Program-made: the position numbers and the translations under genes
Source: Streptomyces altiplanensis
Lineage (GTDB): Bacteria > Actinomycetota > Actinomycetes > Streptomycetales > Streptomycetaceae
Assembly (NCBI GenBank): GCA_003719395.1
Contig: RHMC01000055.1
Coordinates: 1 to 40,699, forward strand
Direction: 5' to 3'
DNA length: 40,699 nucleotides
Notes under the pieces: generated by a model
The model's database searches: none
Told to the model about the DNA's origin: nothing
What the model saw: the letters and a program-made list of their open reading frames with translations, nothing else
Shown: positions 9,516 to 18,598 of the stretch, in pieces
Numbering within the stretch: position 1 is the stretch's first letter
Layout: the number at the start of each line of letters is the position of its first letter

Positions 9516-10366
9516 GCGCCGTAACGGACACCGCACCCGGCACCCGGGCCCCGCAGCCGAGCGGCGGCCTCTCCCAGTCGGTCACCGACTCGCTCGTCAT
9601 CGCCAAACGGAACCTGATCCGGATGGCGCGGATCCCGGAAATGGTCATCTTCGGGCTGATCCAGCCCGTGATGTTCGTCGTGCTGTTCAGCTACGTCTTC
9701 GGCGGCTCCATGAGCGTCGGCGGCAGCCTCGACCCCGCCACGTACCGCGAATTCCTGATGGCGGGCATCTTCGCCCAGACCGTCACCTTCGCCACGGCCG
9801 GCGCGGGCGCGGGCATCGCCGACGACATGCACAAGGGCCTCGTCGACCGTTTCCGCTCCCTGCCCATGGCGCGCGGTGCGGTCCTCACCGGCCGCACCCT
9901 CGCCGACCTCGTGCAGACGGCGCTGACGGTCGTGGTCCTCGCCGTCGTCGGCCTGCTGGTCGGCTGGCGCGTCCACGAGGGCATCCCCAAGGCGCTCGGC
10001 GCGTTCGCCCTGCTGCTCTTCCTGGGATACGCGTTCTCCTGGATCGGCGCACTGATCGGCCTCTCGGTCCGTACCCCGGAAGCGGCCACCTCGGGCGGCC
10101 TGATCTGGCTCTTCCCCGTCACGTTCGTCTCGAACGCGTTCGTGGACCCGACGATGATGGCCTCCTGGATCCGCCCGGTCGCCGAGTGGAACCCCTTCAG
10201 CGCCACGGTGCAGGCCTGCCGCGAGCTCTTCGGCAACCCGGGCGTCGTCCAGTCCGACGCCTGGCCCATGCAGCACCCGGTCTGGGCCTCGCTGATCTGG
10301 TCCGTCCTGATCATCGTGGTGTTCAGGACGCTGGCGGTACGCAAGTACCGCTCGGCGGCGGTCTGA
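9512..10366 (+). CDS. DrrB-type ABC transporter permease
   Basis: A 284-residue membrane protein. The GTG start (9512-9514) overlaps the ATPase stop as GTGA, and no other start fits the overlap so well. After a soluble N-terminus (to about residue 25) there are about six membrane segments: VIFGLIQPVMFVVLFSYVF, the MAGIFAQTVTFATAGAG region, ALTVVVLAVVGLLVG, LGAFALLLFLGYAFSWIGALIG, GGLIWLFPVTFVSNAFV and SLIWSVLIIVVFRTLAV. GIADDMHKGLVDRFRSLPMARGAVL is the conserved cytoplasmic coupling loop of the ABC-2 family. It forms the membrane channel for the preceding ATPase. The gene ends at a strong hairpin shared with greA. Confidence 0.92.
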
Positions 10367-10380
10367 CGGCCGGCGGTACG

Positions 10381-10425
10381 CACGGGAAAGCCCCCGGCCG
10401 TGATGCGGCCGGGGGCTTTCCCGTG
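10381..10425. terminator. Perfect bidirectional terminator between the ABC operon and greA
   Basis: A perfect 19-base inverted repeat (10381-10399 and 10407-10425) with a 7-base loop, placed between convergent genes 14 bases after the permease stop and 22 bases before the greA stop. It contains GGGAAAG/CTTTCCC, so U-rich stretches occur within the stem on both strands. Confidence 0.9.
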
Positions 10426-10447
10426 TCTGTCCGGCTGTCCGTCCGGC

Positions 10448-10944
10448 TCAGCCCCGGTACGGCGTGGCTTCGAGGATCTTCACCGAAGCCTTCTTGCCGT
10501 TCGGCAGCTCGTACTGCGCGTCCTCACCGACCTTCTTGCCCATCACGCCGGTGCCCAGGGGGGACTGCGGCGAGTAGGTCTCGATGTCGGAGCTCGCGTA
10601 CTCGCGGGACGCGAGCAGGAACGTCATCGTGTCGTCCTCGTCGCGTCGAAGGCGATCTTGACGACCATGCCGGGGGCCACGACGCCGCTGGCCGCGGGGG
10701 CCTCGCCGACCTTCGCGTTCTCCAGGAGCTGGGTCAGCTGGCGCACACGGAGCTCCTGCTTGCCCTGCTCCTCCTTGGCCGCGTGGTACCCGCCGTTCTC
10801 CCGCAGGTCCCCCTCCTCGCGGGCAGCCGCGATCTTGCCGGCGATCTCCGTGCGTGCGGGACCCGACAGGTACTCCAGCTCGGCCTTGAGCTGGTCGTAC
10901 GCCTCCTGGGTCAGCCAGGTGACGCTTTCGCTGGTCTGGGTCAC
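10448..10944 (-). CDS. greA: Transcription elongation factor GreA (frameshifted)
   Basis: The GTG start at 10942-10944 has a GAGGAG ribosome site. The N-terminal coiled coil (LTQEAYDQLKAELEYL...EIAGKIAAAREEGDLRENGGYHAAKEEQG) carries the acidic EEGDL tip that enters the RNA polymerase secondary channel and stimulates cleavage of backtracked RNA. One base is missing near 10648: after VVKIAFD the frame must shift to restore GDEDDTMTFLLASREYASSD. The FKBP-like C-terminal domain then ends KILEATPYRG. Corrected length is 165 residues, normal for actinobacteria. Because GreA is a conserved housekeeping factor, this is strong evidence that such shifts in this window are sequence errors. Confidence 0.93.
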
Positions 10945-11090
10945 AGGTGCTCCTCGTCGGTACTGGGAATACAAAGCAAGCATCGCCCTACCCAGAAGGA
11001 TGTGCCTCCACGGGCGGGCGAAACCACGAGCCTAACAATTCAGGCGGAAAAGGGGGAGGAAGGAAACGGCCGGACGCGCGTCGGCGCAGG

Positions 11091-11534
11091 TCAGCCCGCG
11101 GAACCACCGTCTGCGATGCAGCCTGTCAGCTCGGTGCTCGTCGCCCTGGACGTCGTACGCACCGTGTAGATCTCGTCGGTGCGCCCGGCGCCCGACGCGT
11201 CGATACGGACGTCCCTGCGGCCCACTTCGGTGCCGTCCTCCGCGAGGGAGCGCAGCGTGCAGGTGCCGGCCGCGTCCGCCTTCTTGCGCACTTCGAGATG
11301 GACCTTGACCTCGGAGTCCGAGACGGTGTCGAACTTGATCAGCTCGGCGCTGATCCTCTGGCCCGCGACGTAGTCGTAGCCGAACCAGCCGACCATCGCC
11401 ACGAGCGCGGCGCCCAGCACGGCACCCACGATCTTGAGCTTGCGGTCCGCGCGCTCGTCCGCCGAGCGGCCGTAACGGCCTTCGGGAAGCCGGGCGGCGC
11501 AGCCGCTGACCTCACCGTCGCGCACCGTGGTCAT
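11091..11534 (-). CDS. DUF4307 membrane protein
   Basis: A 147-residue protein with a strong AGGAGGAACG ribosome site before its ATG (11532-11534). It has a short charged N-terminus (LPEGRYGRSADERADRKLK), one membrane segment (about residues 34-56, VGAVLGAALVAMVGWFGYDYV) and an exported beta-rich domain. Two cysteines near residues 91 and 139 (TCTLRSL, TGCIADG) may form a disulfide. The pattern fits DUF4307, an actinobacterial family of unknown function commonly found beside mca. It is divergent from mca across about 97 bases, which suggests a shared control region. I assign no function. Confidence 0.85.
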   Translation of the reverse strand: MTTVRDGEVSGCAARLPEGRYGRSADERADRKLKIVGAVLGAALVAMVGWFGYDYVAGQRISAELIKFDTVSDSEVKVHLEVRKKADAAGTCTLRSLAEDGTEVGRRDVRIDASGAGRTDEIYTVRTTSRATSTELTGCIADGGSAG

Positions 11535-11631
11535 GATCGTTCCTCCTGGACCGGGGACTCCGGAATTTTCCGCCCCTCGATTCGGTCACTATAGAAGCCG
11601 CTTATCGCGCCGAATCACTGAGGATCGAGTC

Positions 11632-12513
11632 TTGACTGAGCAGCTGCGACTGATGGCCGTTCACGCCCACCCCGACGACGAGTCGAGCAAGGGTGCGGCG
11701 ACCATGGCCAAGTATGTGTCCGAGGGGGTGGACGTGCTGGTCGTGACCTGCACGGGAGGCGAGCGCGGCTCCATCCTCAATCCGAAGCTCCAGGGCGACA
11801 AGTACATCGAGGAGAACATCCACGAGGTCCGCAGGAAGGAGATGGACGAGGCCCGCGAGATCCTCGGCGTCCGCCAGGAGTGGCTGGGCTTCGTCGACTC
11901 CGGCCTCCCGGAGGGCGACCCGCTGCCGCCGCTGCCGCAGGGCTGCTTCGCGCTGGAGGACGTCGACGTGGCGGCGGGCCGGCTGGTGAGGTCGATCCGC
12001 TCGTTCCGTCCGCAGGTCATCACGACGTACGACGAGAACGGCGGCTACCCGCACCCCGACCACATCATGACCCACAAGATCACGATGGTGGCGTTCGAGG
12101 GGGCCGCGGACACCGAGAAGTTCCCGGAGGCGGAGTTCGGCCCGGCCTACCAGCCGCAGAAGCTCTACTACAACCAGGGCTTCAACCGGCCGCGCACCGT
12201 CGCGCTCCACGAGGCGCTGATCGAGCGCGGCATGGAGTCGCCGTACGGTGACTGGCTGGAGCGCTGGAAGGAGTTCCAGCGCGCCGAGCGCACGCTGACC
12301 ACGTTCGTTCCGTGCGCGGAGTTCTTCGAGATCCGCGACAAGGCACTGATCGCGCACGCCACGCAGATCGACCCCGACGGCGGCTGGTTCCGCGTCCCGA
12401 TGGACATCCAGCGGGAGGTCTGGCCGACGGAGGAGTACGAGCTGGCCAAGTCGCTCGTCGATACGTCCCTCCCCGAGAGCGACCTGTTTGCGGGCATCCG
12501 CGACAATGTCTGA
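11632..12513 (+). CDS. mca: Mycothiol S-conjugate amidase
   Basis: A 293-residue zinc amidohydrolase of the LmbE/MshB family. It cuts mycothiol S-conjugates between the N-acetylcysteine and GlcN-inositol parts, so toxins leave as mercapturic acids and the sugar core is reused. The start is TTG 11632, with GAGGATCG upstream; the family match begins here (LTEQLRLMAVHAHPDDES). Zinc residues are in HPDD (13-16) and HPDH (141-144), and TGGERGSILNPKLQG and YYNQGFNRPRT are Mca-type blocks. It is distinguished from MshB by its length and by the DENGGYPHPDHIMTHKI region. Mycothiol chemistry itself marks the organism as an actinobacterium. The last codons overlap the start of a small membrane-protein gene. 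Confidence 0.94.
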   Translation: MTEQLRLMAVHAHPDDESSKGAATMAKYVSEGVDVLVVTCTGGERGSILNPKLQGDKYIEENIHEVRRKEMDEAREILGVRQEWLGFVDSGLPEGDPLPPLPQGCFALEDVDVAAGRLVRSIRSFRPQVITTYDENGGYPHPDHIMTHKITMVAFEGAADTEKFPEAEFGPAYQPQKLYYNQGFNRPRTVALHEALIERGMESPYGDWLERWKEFQRAERTLTTFVPCAEFFEIRDKALIAHATQIDPDGGWFRVPMDIQREVWPTEEYELAKSLVDTSLPESDLFAGIRDNV

Positions 12514-12802
12514 TGTGAACGTAACCCTGGCAATGACGCAGTTCGTGCCGCTGGCCGCGGACAAGTTCGACAAGAACAAGGTGACCCCGGGTGTTCTGGG
12601 GTTCCTGGTGTTCGCGGCGCTGGCCGTCGGTGTGTGGATGCTGATGAAGTCGATGAACCGCCACATGGGCAGGGTCGACTTCGAGGAGGCGCCGGATCCG
12701 GCGGCGGAGCGGGAGAAGGTTTCCGCCCCGGCTCCGGCCTCCTCCGCGTCGGCCCCGGCCCCGGAGGACGGCCCCGCGGGGGACCGGTCCAAGGACGCGT
12801 AG
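12506..12802 (+). CDS. Small single-pass membrane protein downstream of mca
   Basis: A 98-residue protein if it starts at ATG 12506 (MSDVNVTLAMTQ), overlapping the mca stop by eight bases; ATG 12533 (MTQFVPLA) is an alternative. It has one membrane helix (VTPGVLGFLVFAALAVGVWMLM, about residues 27-48), a basic segment SMNRHMGRVDF, then a Glu/Pro/Ala/Ser-rich disordered tail. I recognise no enzymatic motif. The overlap indicates co-transcription with mca, and it may be a membrane tether or an accessory factor, but there is no direct evidence. A hairpin follows the stop by about 30 bases. Confidence 0.8.
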   Translation: MSDVNVTLAMTQFVPLAADKFDKNKVTPGVLGFLVFAALAVGVWMLMKSMNRHMGRVDFEEAPDPAAEREKVSAPAPASSASAPAPEDGPAGDRSKDA

Positions 12803-12831
12803 GGCGGGGGAGGCCCTGCGGGCCTTGTCCG

Positions 12832-12873
12832 CAGGCGCCGGGCGGGCTGGATTTTCCAGCCGCCCGGCGCCTG
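12832..12873. terminator. Terminator hairpin between the mca operon and the STAND gene
   Basis: CAGGCGCCGGGCGGGCTGGA and TCCAGCCGCCCGGCGCCTG form a 19-base stem with one bulged G and a TTT loop, between convergent genes. Confidence 0.85.
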
Positions 12874-12911
12874 AGGACCTGGGTCCGGGGCTCAGCCCGC
12901 CCGGGAAGGGC

Positions 12912-15900
12912 TCAGCCCCGCGCCCCGTCCACCGGCACCCCCATCACCTCGCGCGGCGTGCCGGTTCGGCACCATGCCCAGGCGCCACGCCTGCCAGCCC
13001 TCCGCCAGGTCCACGCCCCGCTCCAGCACCAGCCCGTACGCCTCCGCGCAGTCCTCCAGCTTGCCGTCGCGCGACGGATGCCCCGCCCGGACCAGCCGGG
13101 AGAGCTCCTCCTGGGCCACCGCCGTGCCGGCCTCCGAGCCGCCCGGCGATCCGAACGGCAGCAGCGTGCAGCGCAGGAAGCGTGCCCAGTCCGCACCGCG
13201 ATGGTCGGCGTACGACACGAAGAGGCGGACCGCCTCGTCGCACAGCTCCAGCGCCTGGGCGGGCCGGTTGTTGCCCGCGTCCACGATGGCCAGCTCCAGA
13301 CAGGTCCACGCCTCGCCGTGGGGGACACCGATGCGGTGGAAGTCCGCGCGGGCGTCGGCCAGGAGCTGACGGGCGAAGCCGGAGTTGCGGAGGTTGCCGG
13401 TCTGCGCGGCGCGCTGGTCACGGGTGACGCGGCCCGAGTGGTGGCGGGCGCAGGCCAGCCCGTACACGTCCCGCATCCGGGAGAACATGCCGCGCGCCCG
13501 CTCCAGCTCACGCACCGCCCGGTCGTCCTCCCCGAGCTCCTCCAGCGCCTGCCCGAGGTAGTACAGGGTCCACGCCTCGCCGCGCGCGTCCTCCGCCTCG
13601 CGGTGACGGGACAGGGCCTGACTCAGCCGGTCGGCGGCCGGAGAGGGATCGCCGTCCACCAGGCGCGCTCGGGCCAGCTGCGTCAGGGCCCAGGCCTCGC
13701 CGCGGCCGTCGCGCGTACGCCCGTACAGATCCAGCGCCTCGCGCAGCCGCTCCTCCGCACGCGGTACGTCGCCCATCCGCAGGTACACCTGGCCGAGCTG
13801 GAAGTGCGCCCACGCCTGGCCGTGCAGGCTCTCGCTCTCGCGGTGCAGGGCGAGGGAGGTGTCCAGGTGGCCGACGGCCACGGCGAGGTTCGCCCGGTCG
13901 CGCTCCACCGCGGCCAGCGCGTGCAGCGTCACGCGCGGTCGGCGGCCAGGCCGTCCGCCGCCTGGAGCGCGAGCGCCTCGCCCAGCTTCGCCGCGGCCTC
14001 CGTCAGGTTGCCCTGGTGGTGGAGGGTGATGCCGAGCGAACACAGGGCGCGGGCGGCGCCCGCCTCGTGCCGGGCCTCGAAGTACAGGTCGACGACGGAG
14101 GACAGCGTCGTACGGGCCTTGTCGAGCTCCCCCAGCTGGCGGGCCGCGATGCCCGTGCGCCACTGCACGGAGCGGACCAGCAGGCCCTGGTCGACGGCCT
14201 GCGTCAGCTCGCTGATCTCCCCCAGGCGGTAGAGGTCGCCGCGCAGCAGGCAGTAGTCGCACAGCGCGCCCAGCAGGTTGAGCACGGCCTGCTGGTCGAC
14301 GCCCTCCGCGTGGCGCAGGGCCGCCGTGATGAAGCTCGACTCGTCGTCCAGCCAGCGCAGGGCGGCGTCGAGTGAGGTGAAGCCGTGGGCGCCGAAGTGG
14401 TCCGCCCGGGTCGAGGTCTTGCCGTCGACCAGCCGGATCACCGAGTCGGCCAGCTCGCCGTAGTCGCGGATCAGCCGTTCCTGCGCGGCCGCCCGGTCCG
14501 CCGGTTCCTCCTCGTCGGCCAGCCGCTCCTGCGCGAAGGCCCGCACGAGATCGTGCAGGCGGTAGCGGCTGCCCCGCACATGGTCGATGAGACCGGCCCG
14601 CGACAGCGCCGACAGCAGCCGCTGCGCCTCGTGCTCGTCGGTGGCCAGCAGCGCCGCGGCCGCCGCCGCCCCCAGACTCGCCCGCCCGGCGAGCGCCAGC
14701 CGGCGCAGCAGGCGGCGGGCCGGCTCCGGCTGGTCGTGTAGCGCAGCCACAGCGCGCGCTCCACCGGACCGACGGGCCCGTACGCGGAGAGGTCCGCGGC
14801 CAGCGCACGCGGAGCGCGCGGGCCCAGCGAGGAACCCGCGACGCGCAGCGCCAGCGGCAGCCCGCCGCACAGCTCGGCGATCCGGTCCGCCGCCTGGGCG
14901 TCGTACGGCCCCTCCTTCTCCTCCGCCACCTCCCGCAGCAGCTCCTCCGCGCCCGCGCGGTCCAGCGCCTCCACCGGCAGCCGGTGCACCCACGCCGGGA
15001 TGTCCGCGGGCAGATCGAGCGGCTCCCGGGCCGTCACCAGCACCAGGCTGTCCGAGCGCTCCGGCACCAGCGTGCGCACCTGCGCCGCGTCCGACGCGTC
15101 GTCGAGCACCACCGTCACCGGCAGCCCCGTCAGGTGCTGGTGGTAGAGGTCGGTCAGCCGGCGCAGCTGCTGCTCCTGCGACGCCCGCTCCCGGAAGAGC
15201 AACTGCTCGCGCGGCGCCCCGAGCCGGTTCAGCAGATGCAGGAGCGCCTCACGCGTCGACAGCGGCGGCTCGCCCGCCGTGTCCCCGCGCAGATCCACCA
15301 CGCACGCCCCCCGGAACTGGTCCCTGAGGTGGTGCGCCGCCCGCACGGCCAGCGTCGTACGCCCCGAACCCGGCGCGCCGTGCAGGACCACGACCGTCGG
15401 CCGCGTCTCGGTGCTCGCCCGCGCGACGTGCACCCACTGCGCGATCTGCGCCATCGCCGCCCGGCGCCCCGCGAACGGCCCGTCGGGCTCCGGCAGGTGC
15501 CCGAAGGACTGCTCCAGTACGGACCGGCTGCGCGCCGCCTGGCTGCGGTCGGCCCCGCGCAGCCGGCCGGCGGCGGCGGTGGTCTTCCGCGCCGGGGCGG
15601 TGCGGGGCGCGGCCGGCAGGACGTGCTGCTGGTCCAGGAACGGCCGTATCCCCCGTACCTCCAGCGCCGTCAGCCACTCCAACCGCAACTGCTCCGGTCC
15701 GCCGGGCTGCGCCATCGCGCCGGCCCTTTGACGGGCGGCGGGCCAGTGCCTGGCGGTGACCCTGGCGACGGCGGCGGCGGCCCCGGCGACCGCGACGACG
15801 GCCCCGGCGCCGAGCGCGGTGCCCGTCTGCGTACCGAGCGAAAGGTCCGCACCGAAGGCGGCGACGGCGGCAACTGCCGTGACCAGCACCGGAGTCGAAA

Positions 15901-16130
15901 GATCCGTACTGCCGAACCGTTCCGTCAGGGACTGCTGCCCGGCCTGCGCCTCGTCCAGCGCCTTGACGTACGCGCGGTACTCCTCGCCCGCGCCGGCCGC
16001 CATCGAATCCAGCGCGGCGCCCGCGCACCAGCAGCGCCTGGGCATCGACGCGGCCGCCCGACCGCCGCGCCTGTTCCTCGACGGCCCGCACCAACAGCCG
16101 CTCGGCCTCGGCCCGGTGGCTCTCCCGCAT
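12912..16130 (-). CDS. Membrane-anchored STAND (NB-ARC-like) ATPase with TPR repeats (four frameshifts)
   Basis: The ATG at 16128-16130 has a GGAGGGGG ribosome site. Corrected length is about 1072 residues; shifts lie near 16020, 14740, 13931 and 12960 and cancel overall. Order of parts: an N-terminal helical segment; two hydrophobic stretches (PVLVTAVAAVAAFGADL, ALGAGAVVAVAGAAAAVA); a linker; a P-loop LHGAPGSGRTTLAV; Walker B VTVVLDDAS; a GGLPLALRVAG motif of NB-ARC/AP-ATPases; a winged-helix region (LIDHVRGSRYRLHDLVRAFAQERL); and at least eight TPR-like repeats (for example GEAWALTQLARARL, GEAWTLYYLGQALEEL). The P-loop has Arg in place of the usual Lys (GSGRTT). It resembles the C-terminal two thirds of AfsR-type regulators but lacks the SARP DNA-binding domain. 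A signal-sensing switch role is inferred. Confidence 0.82.
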
Positions 16131-16235
16131 GTGCGTCCCCCTCCGAGAGCAACGATTGCGCGTCAAGTGTCCTGCCCGGCGCGCGTCAGCGCGAGAGATC
16201 AGGGGGATCAGGCGGGGGTCATGCAGGATGGAGGT

Positions 16236-18257
16236 ATGCCGAACCGACTGGCGCACGAGACGTCCCCCTACCTCCTCCAGCACGCCGACAACCCGGTCGA
16301 CTGGTGGCCGTGGTCGCCCGAGGCCTTCGAGGAGGCGCGGAGGCGGGAAGTCCCGGTGCTGCTCAGCGTGGGGTACAGCAGTTGTCACTGGTGCCATGTC
16401 ATGGCGCATGAATCCTTCGAGGACGAGCCGACCGCCGCCTACCTCAACGAGCACTTCGTCAACGTCAAGGTCGACCGCGAGGAGCGGCCGGATGTGGACG
16501 CCGTGTACATGGAGGCCGTGCAGGCCGCCACCGGGCAGGGCGGGTGGCCCATGACCGTCTTCCTGACCGCCGACGCCGCGCCCTTCTACTTCGGTACGTA
16601 CTTCCCGCCCGAGCCCCGTCACGGCATGCCCTCCTTCCGGCAGGTGCTGGAGGGCGTCAGTGCCGCCTGGACCGGCCGGCGGGAAGAGGTCGCCGAGGTC
16701 GCCGGGAAGATCGTGCGGGACCTGAGCGGGCGTTCGCTCGCGTACGGGGCGCCCGAGCTCCCGGGGGAGGAGGAGCTCGCGCAGGCGCTGCTCGCGCTGA
16801 CGCGCGACTACGACGCCACGCACACCGGATTCGGCGGGGCGCCGAAGTTCCCGCCGTCCATGGTGCTGGAGTTCCTGCTGCGGCATTACGCGCGTACCGG
16901 GTCCGAGGGAGCCCTCCAGATGGCCGCCGACACCTGCGAGGCGATGGCGCGCGGCGGAATGTACGACCAGCTCGCCGGCGGCTTCGCCCGCTATTCGGTC
17001 GACCGCGAATGGGTCGTGCCGCACTTCGAGAAGATGCTGTACGACAATGCGCTGCTGTGCCGGGTCTACGCCCATCTGTGGCGGGCCACCGGATCGGACC
17101 TGGCGCGGCGGGTGGCGCTGGAGACCGCGGACTTCCTGGTGAGTGAACTCCGTACGCAGGAAGGCGGATTCGCGTCCGCGCTGGATGCGGACAGCGACGA
17201 CGGCACGGGCAGGCACGTCGAGGGCGCGTACTACGTATGGACGCCGGAGCAGTTGCGTGAGGTGCTCGGGGAGCAGGAGCGCGCAGTTCGCCGCGCGGCT
17301 CTTCGGGGTGACGGAGGAGGGGACGTTCGAGGAGGGGGCGTCCGTGCTCCGGCTCCCCGTGGGGGAGGAGGCGGCCGACGCGGCGCGGGCGGCCGATGTC
17401 CGGGCGCGGCTGCTCGCGGCGCGCGGGAAGCGGGAGCGGCCCGGACGGGACGACAAGATCGTGGCCGCGTGGAACGGGCTCGCGATCGCCGCGCTGGCCG
17501 AGACCGGGGCGTACTTCGACCGGCCGGACCTGGTCGAGCGGGCGACCGAGGCCGCCGACCTGCTGGTGCGGGTGCACATGGACGAGGGGGCCCGGCTGGC
17601 CCGTACGTCCAAGGACGGGCGCGTGGGTCCGAACGCCGGTGTGCTGGAGGACTACGCGGACGTGGCGGAAGGGTTCCTCGCGCTGGCGGCGGTGTCGGGC
17701 GAGGGGGTGTGGCTGGAGTTCTCCGGGTTCCTGCTGGACATCGTCCTCGACCAGTTCGTGGGGGAGGGCGGGACGCTGTACGACACGGCTCACGACGCGG
17801 AGCAGCTGATCCGGCGCCCGCAGGACCCGACGGACAACGCGACGCCTTCCGGGTGGACGGCCGCGGCGGGCGCGCTGCTGGCGTACGCCGCGCTCGCGGG
17901 TCCGAGGCGCACCGCAGCGCCGCGGAGCGGGCGCTCGGCGTCGTGAAGACGCTCGGGCCGCGTGTCGCCGCGTTCATCGGGTGGGGCCTCGCGGTGGCCG
18001 AGGCGGCGCTGGACGGGCCGCGCGAGGTGGCGGTGGTGGGCGCGGGCGACGACCCGCTGACGAAGGAGCTGCACCGGGTGGCGCTGCTGAGCGGGGCGCC
18101 GGGGGCGGTGGTGGCGGCGGGTGAAGTGGGCAGCGACGAGTTCCCGCTGCTGGCGGACCGGGGGCCCGGCGCGTATGTGTGCCGGCACTTCGTGTGCGAT
18201 GCGCCGACCTCGGATCCGGGGGAGCTGCGGGAGCGGATGGGCGAGGCTTCCCGTTAG
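16236..18257 (+). CDS. DUF255 thioredoxin-fold protein (YyaL/spermatogenesis-associated 20 family), two frameshifts
   Basis: MPNRLAHETSPYLLQHADNPVDWWPW is the family's signature N-terminus, so ATG 16236 is chosen (ATG 16221 is a five-codon extension). The thioredoxin-like domain carries a C-x-x-C (C50-H-W-C53), and KVDREERPDVDAVYMEAVQAATGQGGWP is highly conserved. The rest is an (alpha/alpha)6-barrel-like region of the six-hairpin glycosidase type, with HTGFGGAPKFP, GGMYDQLAGGFARYSVDREW and PHFEKMLYDNA. Shifts near 17280 (one extra base) and 17900 (one missing) cancel, giving about 673 residues. Members are widespread but their reaction is unproven; a redox or sugar-related role is suggested by the two domains. 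The gene is divergent from the STAND ATPase, 105 bases away. Confidence 0.88.
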   Translation: MPNRLAHETSPYLLQHADNPVDWWPWSPEAFEEARRREVPVLLSVGYSSCHWCHVMAHESFEDEPTAAYLNEHFVNVKVDREERPDVDAVYMEAVQAATGQGGWPMTVFLTADAAPFYFGTYFPPEPRHGMPSFRQVLEGVSAAWTGRREEVAEVAGKIVRDLSGRSLAYGAPELPGEEELAQALLALTRDYDATHTGFGGAPKFPPSMVLEFLLRHYARTGSEGALQMAADTCEAMARGGMYDQLAGGFARYSVDREWVVPHFEKMLYDNALLCRVYAHLWRATGSDLARRVALETADFLVSELRTQEGGFASALDADSDDGTGRHVEGAYYVWTPEQLREVLGEQERAVRRAALRGDGGGDVRGGGVRAPAPRGGGGGRRGAGGRCPGAAARGAREAGAARTGRQDRGRVERARDRRAGRDRGVLRPAGPGRAGDRGRRPAGAGAHGRGGPAGPYVQGRARGSERRCAGGLRGRGGRVPRAGGGVGRGGVAGVLRVPAGHRPRPVRGGGRDAVRHGSRRGAADPAPAGPDGQRDAFRVDGRGGRAAGVRRARGSEAHRSAAERALGVVKTLGPRVAAFIGWGLAVAEAALDGPREVAVVGAGDDPLTKELHRVALLSGAPGAVVAAGEVGSDEFPLLADRGPGAYVCRHFVCDAPTSDPGELRERMGEASR

Positions 18258-18390
18258 CCCGCCGCCGGTGCCTTGCCGCACGGAGCTCTCCCCCCGCCCC
18301 TTCCTGCTGTGATTCCCGCTGTGACATCGTGCGGTTCCGCCCCGGGCCCGGGCCCGGGTCCTCGGACGCCGGACGGGCCGGAAGCGGCCG

Positions 18391-18404
18391 GGGTGAGCTC
18401 ACCC
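18391..18404. other. Perfect 14-base palindrome in the DUF255/GT2 intergenic stretch
   Basis: GGGTGAGCTCACCC is a spacerless palindrome within the 341-base region 18258-18598 between convergent genes. That region also holds CGGGCC triplets (about 18342-18359) but no supported gene. The palindrome could be a protein-binding site or chance in GC-rich sequence. Confidence 0.3.
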
Positions 18405-18559
18405 GGGCCGGGGTTTGCCCGGCTCCAGGCTGCCGCGCTCCGAGAGGGCGGCGCAGTGAAATCCGGCCCGTCCGGTGGTTGAGGGCGTGCCCGGAGGGCG
18501 TCCGGGGCCTGGGGGCCGCTCCCGCCCGGCGGGGCCCGGGGGCCGCTTCCGTCCGGGAA

Positions 18560-18590
18560 GGGGCGGGCAGGGGCAAGCCCCGCCCGCCCC
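18560..18590. terminator. Terminator hairpin for the GT2 operon
   Basis: GGGGCGGGCAGGGGC and GCCCCGCCCGCCCC form an almost perfect stem with a two-base loop, nine bases downstream of the minus-strand GT2-GtrA stop. Confidence 0.65.
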
Positions 18591-18598
18591 GCCGTGCG

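Noticed and set aside
12912..16130. SARP/AfsR transcriptional activator
   Set aside because: There is no OmpR-type DNA-binding or BTAD domain before the ATPase; the N-terminus is hydrophobic instead.
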